Below, in pieces: positions 57,942-64,000 of a DNA stretch of 64,000 nt (positions are counted from its first letter, which is position 1; each line of letters opens with the position of its first letter). The translations under genes were made by a program, and so were the position numbers. This DNA is from Nitrospiraceae bacterium. Lineage in GTDB: Bacteria > Nitrospirota > Nitrospiria > Nitrospirales > Nitrospiraceae. The DNA is taken from the NCBI GenBank assembly GCA_919902505.1, contig CAKKRE010000016.1:310001-374000 (forward strand). The letters run 5' to 3'. The notes beneath the pieces were generated by a model. It was not told where the DNA came from, did no database searches, and saw only the letters and a program-made list of their open reading frames with translations.

Positions 57942-58394
57942 CTACTCTTCCCCGCCTTTGCAGAAGCTGCGCTCATAGTTGATGATCGTCCAGGCTTCTT
58001 CTTCGTTGATGGCCGCAGGGATCAGGGACACCATACCGGTGCCTGCGCTGCCGTTCTTGATCACCCAGAACAGCTCGCCGTCTTTCCGTTTCTTGTGGAA
58101 CTTGCAGTTGGTGAAGTTACGCGGGCTCGGGTTGAGGATCGCGCCGGCAGGGCCGTCGCCTTTTCCTTCTTTCCCATGGCAATTGAAGCAGGTGCCTTTG
58201 CCCTCATACAGTGCCTTGCCCTTGGCAATGCTTTCCGGGGTTGAGGCAACCGGGTTCTTCATCGCCTTCGCATCCGCCATTTGATCCGGTGCAACACGGG
58301 GCTTCAACGGATCCTTTTCCTCGGCTCCCACCACCGCCACAGACAATAAGGTGACGGCCGCACACACTCCAACCAACTTAGAAAAATACCCCAT
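57942..58394 (-). CDS. Periplasmic monoheme cytochrome c
   Basis: 150 residues from ATG 58394, which has AAAGGAGG upstream; a frame starts at 58433. Signal peptide: LVGVCAAVTLLSVAVVGAEE. One haem motif is CFNCH near residue 70, in the pattern GKALYEGKGTCFNCHGKEGK. The axial Met is likely in GSAGTGMVSLIP near residue 118. Two extra Cys (FTNCKF, RSFCKG) could form a disulfide. It is a class I-type small carrier that would shuttle electrons between membrane donors and an oxidase. A near-consensus promoter (58495-58524) and a strong terminator show a single-gene, probably highly expressed unit. Confidence 0.93.
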   Translation of the reverse strand: MGYFSKLVGVCAAVTLLSVAVVGAEEKDPLKPRVAPDQMADAKAMKNPVASTPESIAKGKALYEGKGTCFNCHGKEGKGDGPAGAILNPSPRNFTNCKFHKKRKDGELFWVIKNGSAGTGMVSLIPAAINEEEAWTIINYERSFCKGGEE

Positions 58395-58494
58395 CAGAAC
58401 TCCTCCTTTGTGTTGAACCCACCGCGTGAACACCGACTCGCTTATCAGGAACAGCGTGGCAAAAAGCCGATGATAAGGGCGACAAAACAGGCGA

Positions 58495-58524
58495 ACTATA
58501 GCAACGCGTTTTCTGTCTTGTCAA
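58495..58524 (-). promoter_or_regulatory. Sigma-70-type promoter of the cytochrome c gene
   Basis: On the minus strand TTGACA (58524-58519), an 18-nt spacer and TATAGT (58500-58495). The predicted start near 58488 gives a 95-nt leader before ATG 58394. Confidence 0.65.
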
Positions 58525-58843
58525 GGGAACGGGCGGCCCTCGTTGCCCTCTCTCCGCCTCTGCCGACCTAGGGGGAACTCAAGGGGCGTGCCAGGAGAAG
58601 AAGTGGGAAAAGAGGCTGAAATTGTGGCTATTCTGAATGTTCAGGTCACGGGCAGGTACGTACCACAATTCAACCGTGACACCTTTGCGCCCCAGAGATC
58701 CCCTGCGCGCCCCATTCGTGCGTGCGAACGGAACCGGAGGAGTCGACCGGCGACCACTATGGTGGGGAGAAGAAACCGCGAGGGGGAGGACCACAAGCAC
58801 TCAAACCGGCAGCCGGGAACGAAACTCCACCCGACCACACCGC
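58525..58843. other. Intergenic region, nothing recognised
   Basis: About 320 bp between the cytochrome c promoter and the end of rodZ. The short open frames on both strands have no ribosome site and overlap one another. I see no RNA gene, repeat or other signal. Confidence 0.5.
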
Positions 58844-59791
58844 TCAACGCTTGAGCACGACATCACGCACAACCTTTCCGCTCGGGCCGAATGGCTTTTG
58901 CGGCTTGCCGTTTAATTCCGCGCGAACGCCTCCGGCATTGCCGAGTGTCACCGTAAACTGATCCTGCGCCTTCCATTGAGCCTTTTCACCAGGACGCAGC
59001 AACGCCTCCTGAGGACTACCGGAATCGACCTGCACCACGACCCAACTCAACTCGGTGGCATCAAGATCGAGCACGAGCGGACCTTCTGGCCCGGCGGGAC
59101 CATCAACAGACAGCCCTGCCAGAGGACCATCGGATCCGGCGAAGGAGGAAGGTTGAGCGGCCACCTGTTCCGGCTGAACCGGCATCGGTTTGACCGGAGG
59201 AGCGGGAGGAGGCGGCACTGCAGCGGCTACTTTTTCCTGCGCAGGCTTGGGGGGAACCGCCGCGGGTCCAGCCGGTTTCGTCACCGGCGGCGCGATGGGA
59301 GGCGGAAGTTCCAAGCCCTGGCGCGGCGCCTCGCGTGCATCCTTGGCAAACGGCGCACTTTTCTTACTGGTGGGCGGCTGGTCCGATCCGGAGCGCCTGA
59401 CCAAGGTAGAGGACTGTTCTCGACTGAGCAAAAACACCAGCGTCGCAATCGCCACGGCGATCGCAATCCCCACGGCTTTACGGTTGGCTTTGCGGCGCCG
59501 CTCCTCTTCTACCTGCCGCTGCCTCAGCCGTTCCCGCTCACCCTGTTTTTCATAGAATGCACCGGCGGACTGCACAAACCGATGGATGGCATCTTCTTCA
59601 TCGAGCCCCAACGATCGCGCATAGGAGCGCACAAAGCCGCGCGCGAAGACTTGGTCTGGCAACTTGGCGAAATTTCCCTCTTCGAGCGCTTTGACGAAAT
59701 CCGTGCGAATCCTGGTCTTCGAGGCCACCTCATCGACCGTCAGGCCTTTCGTCTCACGCACCTGCCGAAAAAATTCACCCACTGATTCCAT
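58844..59791 (-). CDS. rodZ: RodZ-like cytoskeletal HTH membrane protein
   Basis: 315 residues. N-terminal HTH_25 domain (VGEFFRQVRETKGLTVDEVA, FARGFVRSYARSLGLDEEDA). A basic stretch (RLRQRQVEEERRRKANRK) is followed by one transmembrane helix at about 108-125 (AVGIAIAVAIATLVFLL). A long Pro/Lys/Ala-rich periplasmic linker then leads to the DUF4115 beta domain (LVLDLDATELSWVVVQVDSG, PGEKAQWKAQDQFTVTLGNA). RodZ anchors MreB and controls rod shape. It is the last gene of a minus-strand run with a TPR lipoprotein upstream. Confidence 0.92.
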   Translation of the reverse strand: MESVGEFFRQVRETKGLTVDEVASKTRIRTDFVKALEEGNFAKLPDQVFARGFVRSYARSLGLDEEDAIHRFVQSAGAFYEKQGERERLRQRQVEEERRRKANRKAVGIAIAVAIATLVFLLSREQSSTLVRRSGSDQPPTSKKSAPFAKDAREAPRQGLELPPPIAPPVTKPAGPAAVPPKPAQEKVAAAVPPPPAPPVKPMPVQPEQVAAQPSSFAGSDGPLAGLSVDGPAGPEGPLVLDLDATELSWVVVQVDSGSPQEALLRPGEKAQWKAQDQFTVTLGNAGGVRAELNGKPQKPFGPSGKVVRDVVLKR

Positions 59792-59800
59792 GATATCCGC

Positions 59801-60502
59801 CTATGGTTTGAGCTGACCGAGGAGTTCCTGCGCCGCAGCTGTCTGTTCTCCGCCCTTGTCTAAGTTTGAGACCTTTGCGAGAGCCTCACGCGCCCGCACA
59901 TCGAATCCGAGTTTGTGATACACGCGCGCCAACTCCAACTGAAGCATGGCGGGAGGGACGTTCGGCGGCGTGACGGTCGTCGCGTCTTCCAACACTTCCA
60001 TGGCCCCCTGTAGATCGCCTTCGTGCATCAAGGCTTTCCCCAAGTGGAAGCGTGCCAGATCCGGTGTCGGATAGAGCGGATTACTGAGCGCCTGTCGATA
60101 CGCCGCAATGGCTTCTTTCCATCGATCCTGATTGGCCAGCACCTGCCCGAGGTAGGTGTTCGCCTCGGCATAATCACCGTCGATACGAATCGCCTCACGG
60201 AAAGATTCCTCGGCCAGCTTGAACCGCCCCTGCGAGGAGTAAATATGTCCCAAGCCGTAGTGCGCTTCCTTATTGTCGGAGTTGAGCTTCACCGCCTTCT
60301 GAAACGACACATAGGCCTGCTGTTGATCGGAACTGAGCCGGGCGACCCCTTCCTGATAGAACCCTTTCGACTTGCGCAGGTTCTCTTCGTTGGCGCACCC
60401 GCTCAGCACACACAAGCCCAGCAGCAACACCAACCAGCGTGACCTTGTGTCGATACAAACGGTGTACGCGGCGCGATCCTGCTCGCGGCGAGTTGTCATC
60501 AT
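59801..60502 (-). CDS. TPR lipoprotein, PilF-like
   Basis: 233 residues. Lipobox LLLGLCVLSGC near residue 35. Five or so TPR units follow (KSKGFYQEGVARLSSDQQQA, AHYGLGHIYSSQGRFKLAEE, ANTYLGQVLANQDRWKEAIA, ARFHLGKALMHEGDLQGAME, ELARVYHKLGFDVRAREALA). The pattern is like PilF/PilW, the outer-membrane lipoprotein that helps PilQ assembly, but no pilus genes are near. The start overlaps the stop of the PfkB gene by 4 nt. It could equally be a general envelope scaffold that works with RodZ. Confidence 0.85.
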   Translation of the reverse strand: MMTTRREQDRAAYTVCIDTRSRWLVLLLGLCVLSGCANEENLRKSKGFYQEGVARLSSDQQQAYVSFQKAVKLNSDNKEAHYGLGHIYSSQGRFKLAEESFREAIRIDGDYAEANTYLGQVLANQDRWKEAIAAYRQALSNPLYPTPDLARFHLGKALMHEGDLQGAMEVLEDATTVTPPNVPPAMLQLELARVYHKLGFDVRAREALAKVSNLDKGGEQTAAAQELLGQLKP

Positions 60503-61416
60503 ACCTCAATGTCCTCAAAGTGAGTGAGACGCTTGAATTCTTTGAAACGCGCCTCAATCTCTTTGTAATCCAGGATCCTCAATCGGTCAAGGCTAAAGGC
60601 TTCTACTGTAAACGAGGCCATGACGCTGCCGAAGATGATGGCTTGGCGCATCGCCTCGGGGGAGCGGTTTCCCGTCGCGGCCAGATAACCGAGGAATCCT
60701 CCGGCAAACGTGTCGCCCGCACCGGTAGGATCTCTCACATCGTCCAGCGGGAACGCCGGCGCCCCGAAGACTTGCTTGTCGTTGAACATCAAGACGCCAT
60801 ATTCACCGCGTTTGACGATCAAGTGCTTGGGGCCTCGCGCGAGAATCTTCTTGGCGACCTTGACGAGATTCGTGTCCTCTCCCAGGGCCCGCGCCTCGCC
60901 GTCGTTGATGATGAGAATGTCGATGTGTTGCAGCACATTCCAGAGTGCGTCACGCTTGCCGTTGATCCAGAAGTTCATCGTGTCGCAGGCGACCAGCGCA
61001 GGACGTTTCACCTGCTGCAAGACATCCAGCTGCAGATTCGGGTCGATGTTGCCCAGAAAGAGGACATCCGGCGAACTGTACTGAGCGGGAATCTTGGGGC
61101 GAAACGTCTCAAACACGTTCAAGCGGGTATCGAGCGTCTGCGCTTCGTTCAATTGGTGCGAGTAGGCCCCTTTCCAGCGGAACGTGGCACCCGGTCGCCG
61201 TTCCAATCCCGTCAGATCGATCTTCCGGCTCTTCAGGAACGCCACGTGTTGCTCCGGAAAATCTTCCCCGACGACCGCAATTAGATCGACCGAGGTGAAG
61301 TAACTCGCGGCCGTCGAAAAGTACGTCGCCGATCCCCCGAGCACTTCGGTGACCTCACCGAACGGCGTTTTGACAGTATCCAGCGCCACCGATCCCACGA
61401 CCAATAATTTACCCAT
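60499..61416 (-). CDS. PfkB-family carbohydrate/nucleoside kinase
   Basis: 305 residues. PfkB signature 1 region (VLGGSATYFSTAASYFTSVD) and signature 2 DPTGAGDTFAGGFLGYLA near residue 235 with the catalytic Asp in GAGD. Ribokinase-like fold. Within its family, the substrate loop (FGEVTEVLGGSATYFSTAA) is of the adenosine/sugar kinase group without a certain assignment. It is 3 bp downstream of the MTA phosphorylase gene. A role in salvage, phosphorylating a nucleoside or ribose product of that enzyme's pathway, is plausible (inference). Confidence 0.88.
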   Translation of the reverse strand: MGKLLVVGSVALDTVKTPFGEVTEVLGGSATYFSTAASYFTSVDLIAVVGEDFPEQHVAFLKSRKIDLTGLERRPGATFRWKGAYSHQLNEAQTLDTRLNVFETFRPKIPAQYSSPDVLFLGNIDPNLQLDVLQQVKRPALVACDTMNFWINGKRDALWNVLQHIDILIINDGEARALGEDTNLVKVAKKILARGPKHLIVKRGEYGVLMFNDKQVFGAPAFPLDDVRDPTGAGDTFAGGFLGYLAATGNRSPEAMRQAIIFGSVMASFTVEAFSLDRLRILDYKEIEARFKEFKRLTHFEDIEV

Positions 61417-61419
61417 GCC

Positions 61420-62319
61420 TCACCGTTTTCCTTTCCGCGTCCGCACCGAGGGAGCAATCAATAAGTTGAGCCGTCGCTTCGCCGTGGCAGAGATGCAATC
61501 CGGCACAGTCACGACGGCGGTCCGAAGCGCCTGATGACAGACACAAGTCCGGTCCGGCGCCAACTTGGGCACCGCCGCCTTCAACAGTTGTTTAGCCAGC
61601 GCGACATTCTTATGCAGCGTGGCCAGAATGGCCTCGACCGTGACGGCCTCTTCGGTGTCATGCCAGCAGTCATAATCCGTCGCGAGCGCAACGGTCGCGT
61701 AACAAAGTTCTGCTTCGCGGGCCAGTTTGGCTTCCGGCATGTTGGTCATGCCGATGACATCCACCCCCCACTGGCGATACAACCGGGACTCCGCCTTGGT
61801 AGAAAACTGGGGGCCTTCCATACACACGTAGGTACCGCCGCGTTGAAGCCGCGCCCCCACGGCTCGCCCTGCCTGCTCCAACACATCCGCCACCGACGAA
61901 CAGACCGGCTCACCGAACCCGACATGCGCCACCATGCCCTCGTCGAAAAACGTCGACACTCTGCGTTTCGTCAGATCGATGAACTGATCCGGCAACACCA
62001 CGTCGCCGGGACGGATGGATTCCTTCATGCTGCCGACGGCGCTGACCGAAATCACTTGTGTCACCCCGAGCGATTTCAACGCATAGATATTGGCGCGATA
62101 GTTGATGCTGCTGGGACTGAGCCGGTGCCCCCGCCCATGCCGGGAGAGAAACGCAACCCGGATGCCCCCCAACACCCCGACCCGAATGGCATCTGACGGC
62201 GCACCGAACGGGGTTCGAACGCGCACCTCCCGAACTCGCTCCAGTCCTTCAATGTCGTACAACCCACTGCCACCGATAATACCGATTGCGGCCTGCCCGG
62301 CCTTCTTTGATTCAGTCAT
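61420..62319 (-). CDS. mtnP: S-methyl-5'-thioadenosine phosphorylase
   Basis: 299 residues from ATG 62319, overlapping the miaA stop by ATGA; a longer frame to 62442 lies inside miaA. PNP/MTAP fold: GIIGGSGLYDIEG near the start, FLSRHGRGHRLSPSSINYRA, SVSAVGSMKESIRPGDVVLP, YVCMEGPQFSTKAESRLYR, VIGMTNMPEAKLAREAELCY, and ATDYDCWH. These are the phosphate and purine sites of MTAP. It cleaves MTA to adenine and methylthioribose-1-phosphate, for methionine and purine salvage. It is followed by the PfkB kinase. Confidence 0.94.
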   Translation of the reverse strand: MTESKKAGQAAIGIIGGSGLYDIEGLERVREVRVRTPFGAPSDAIRVGVLGGIRVAFLSRHGRGHRLSPSSINYRANIYALKSLGVTQVISVSAVGSMKESIRPGDVVLPDQFIDLTKRRVSTFFDEGMVAHVGFGEPVCSSVADVLEQAGRAVGARLQRGGTYVCMEGPQFSTKAESRLYRQWGVDVIGMTNMPEAKLAREAELCYATVALATDYDCWHDTEEAVTVEAILATLHKNVALAKQLLKAAVPKLAPDRTCVCHQALRTAVVTVPDCISATAKRRLNLLIAPSVRTRKGKR

Positions 62320-63347
62320 GCGGTCGATTCCTGTTCCATGATAAGCGACGGACACGGCATCCCGGCCGGCCGTCGAGGTGCTAGATCCTGTACAAACGAA
62401 CGAATCATCTCCAGCAGACGCCCGGCCACATCCTCCGAACAATCCTGCTCAGTGAGCTCACACCAGCGCAAGCCGGGCTCCTTCCGAAACCATGTCAACT
62501 GACGCTTGGCGAAATGTCTGGTATCACGCTTCAACAGGCGGAGCGCCTCAGCCCGGTCGTATTCGCCGGCCAGATAGCCGGCAACCTGCTGATACCCCAG
62601 CCCCTTCATCGCACCCAACTCCCGCCCATACCCGTCGGCCAGAAGCCGTTCGGTTTCCTCCACCACGCCTCGCGCAAACATCGACTCGACCCGGTCGTCG
62701 ATTCGGCGGTAGAGCTGCGCGCGATCCCGATTCAGACCGATGAGGAGCACCGAAAACTCCTGCTCGGCGAAACGATGCTGCCGCTGCACATCCGACAGAC
62801 GCTGTCCGGACAGATGATGAACTTCGAGCGCCCGCACGATTTTGACTTCGTCGTGGGGATGGAGCCGCGCGGCCGATTCGGGATCGACACGCGTCAATTC
62901 ACCGTGCAAGAAATAGCCGCCCTGCGCGCGGGCCTCCTGCAACAAGGACGCTCGATAGGCCTGATCCGCGCGCGGGGCATCGCACAATCCATGCATCAGC
63001 GTCCGAACGTACAGTCCTGTGCCACCGACGATCAACGGCAACCGGCCGGCGCCATACAGCCGCTGAACTTCCTGCAGCGCCAGCCGGCGATACTGCCCGG
63101 CGTTAAACGGCTCGTCGGGGTCGACCAGATCGATGAGGCGATGCGGCACGCCCTGTCGCTGCTCCGGCGTCGGCTTGTCGGTCGCAATGTCCATCCCGCG
63201 ATAGACCTGGCGCGAATCTGCCGTCAGCACATCCGTATCCAGCGCATGCGCCAGCCGAAGGCCGATCTCGCTCTTTCCCACCGCCGTCGGCCCGACCAGC
63301 AGCACCAGGGGCCGCGACGCTCGCTGCGATTCCGACAGTCGCACCAT
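62316..63347 (-). CDS. miaA: tRNA dimethylallyltransferase MiaA
   Basis: 343 residues from ATG 63347, with AGGGAG upstream; the frame extends to 63587 inside mutL and is rejected. The P-loop is GPTAVGKSE near residue 20, then DSRQVYRGMDIATDKPT, the conserved DLVDPDEPFNAGQYRR, LIVGGTGLYVRTL, and MKGLGYQQVAGYL. The C-terminal RDTRHFAKRQLTWFRKE is the tRNA-binding region. It transfers dimethylallyl to A37 of tRNAs that read UNN codons. It lies 17 bp after mutL and overlaps mtnP, a common order in bacteria. Confidence 0.96.
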   Translation of the reverse strand: MVRLSESQRASRPLVLLVGPTAVGKSEIGLRLAHALDTDVLTADSRQVYRGMDIATDKPTPEQRQGVPHRLIDLVDPDEPFNAGQYRRLALQEVQRLYGAGRLPLIVGGTGLYVRTLMHGLCDAPRADQAYRASLLQEARAQGGYFLHGELTRVDPESAARLHPHDEVKIVRALEVHHLSGQRLSDVQRQHRFAEQEFSVLLIGLNRDRAQLYRRIDDRVESMFARGVVEETERLLADGYGRELGAMKGLGYQQVAGYLAGEYDRAEALRLLKRDTRHFAKRQLTWFRKEPGLRWCELTEQDCSEDVAGRLLEMIRSFVQDLAPRRPAGMPCPSLIMEQESTA

Positions 63348-63364
63348 CCCCGGACTCCCTTTTC

Positions 63365-64000
63365 CTAGGCACGATCGAACAGACGAGCCAGTTCGTCGCC
63401 CGAGAGACGGAACGCCACGCGGCGGCCGTGCGGACAGGTCATGATCGACCCCTCGGCCACCCAATCCTGCGCCAGTTGCCTGATCTCGGGAAGCGCCATC
63501 GCCCGGCCCGCCCGAACAGCTCCGTGGCAAGCCAATGATGCAAGGATGGGCTTCACCTTCGTATCCAGCGAGGAAATCGAATCCCACTGCTCAAGATCGT
63601 CAATCAAATCTTGAACCAGCGCGGCCAGGTCAGGATGGCCCAACATCAGCGGCAGACTGCGGATTAAGAAGGAGGAGGGCCCGAATGGTTCGATGAGCAG
63701 CCCGAGTCGTTCCAGTTCCGCCAGATGGCGCTGAAGAATGAGGGCTTGTTGAACGGGCAACTCCAACGGTTCCGGCAACAGCAGCGGCTGGGACGGCAAG
63801 CTCTTGCCCTGCCAGGCTCGCAATAGTCGCTCAAATAAGACCCGCTCGTGGGCCGTATGTTGATCGATCACCTGGAGTTCGTCGCCCGCTTGCGCAATCA
63901 CATAGGTGCGGTGCATCTGGCCGAGCGGAACAATCTCCACGGCCTCGTCCGATTGATAAGGAGTGGCCCCCTCCCCGACAAACGAGGTTTGGCTCTCAGC
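63365..64000 (-). CDS. mutL: MutL, DNA mismatch repair (partial, C-terminal part)
   Basis: The frame has no stop up to base 64000, so the N-terminal ATPase region lies outside the window. What is seen is a linker and the C-terminal dimerisation/endonuclease domain: GQMHRTYVIAQAGDELQVID, then DQHTAHERVLFE, a good match to the endonuclease motif DQHA(x)2E(x)4E, and later LACHGAVRAGRAM and CPHGRRVAFRL. This places it in the nicking-endonuclease MutL group of bacteria without MutH. A GTG at 63940 is in frame but inside the coding part. miaA follows 17 bp downstream. Confidence 0.95.
   Translation of the reverse strand, partial: AESQTSFVGEGATPYQSDEAVEIVPLGQMHRTYVIAQAGDELQVIDQHTAHERVLFERLLRAWQGKSLPSQPLLLPEPLELPVQQALILQRHLAELERLGLLIEPFGPSSFLIRSLPLMLGHPDLAALVQDLIDDLEQWDSISSLDTKVKPILASLACHGAVRAGRAMALPEIRQLAQDWVAEGSIMTCPHGRRVAFRLSGDELARLFDRA

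Noticed and set aside
1-64000. tRNA, rRNA or CRISPR arrays
   Set aside because: No evenly spaced repeats, no cloverleaf-like TTCGA-type arms with CCA ends, and no rRNA motifs were noticed in the gaps examined. Reading by eye cannot exclude one tRNA.

Overview
The window reads as chromosomal DNA of a Nitrospira-type bacterium (phylum Nitrospirota). The reasons are a divergent cytochrome bd-like oxidase gene beside a PCP_red-domain protein, a very large multicopper oxidase, multiheme and monoheme c-type cytochromes, a run of molybdenum-cofactor, Fe-S and Tat genes, high G+C, and short palindromic repeats of a kind I associate with Nitrospira. No nxr, amo, rRNA or tRNA gene was seen, so the genus is inferred from gene content and the species cannot be given.

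Layout. 1-6316 (minus): an apparent operon for an O-methyltransferase, a DUF420 membrane protein, a PCP_red protein, an unknown membrane protein, a bd-like oxidase subunit, a DUF3047 protein and a small membrane protein cut by the window edge. 6600-16555 (minus): a copper-protein locus with three secreted amicyanin-like cupredoxins (one interrupted by an in-frame TGA just after its signal peptide), a HEAT-repeat protein, a lipoprotein-carrier-like protein and a 1621-residue MnxG/MofA-type multicopper oxidase. 16912-24228: an APC permease, a secreted Ig-like protein, a short palindromic repeat, an orphan HExxH peptide-modification enzyme, a zinc-ribbon protein and RqcH. 24335-31385 (plus): a sigma-54 activator with a variant GAFTNA loop, flanked by two copies of an 18-bp palindrome, then a sigma-54 promoter and a DevBCA/TolC-type efflux operon. 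31575-33786: a TPR protein, a secreted DUF1080/LamG-like protein and an RRM protein.

34577-40702 (plus): a probable surface-glycan or acyl-modification cluster (acetyltransferase, FkbH-like protein, MaoC-SDR fusion, acyl carrier protein, Wzt-like ATPase). A 98-bp IS5-type MITE lies directly against the start codon of the Wzt gene. 41610-51422 (minus): HtrA protease, TatC, Mrp, MoeA, MobB, a hexaheme NapC/NirT-type cytochrome, an ABC exporter that includes a Cys/His-tailed membrane protein, and a 2OG-Fe(II) oxygenase. This set would suit maturation of an exported Mo/Fe-S enzyme such as nitrite oxidoreductase. 51616-57744: GT2, GT-C-like and carbamoyltransferase genes, and a lipoprotein with a caspase fold lacking both catalytic residues. 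57942-64000 (minus): cytochrome c, RodZ, TPR lipoprotein, PfkB kinase, MTA phosphorylase, MiaA and partial MutL.

The best candidates for an undescribed system are the copper/bd-like locus at 1-16.6 kb and the self-contained sigma-54 activator, palindrome and efflux module at 24.3-31.4 kb.
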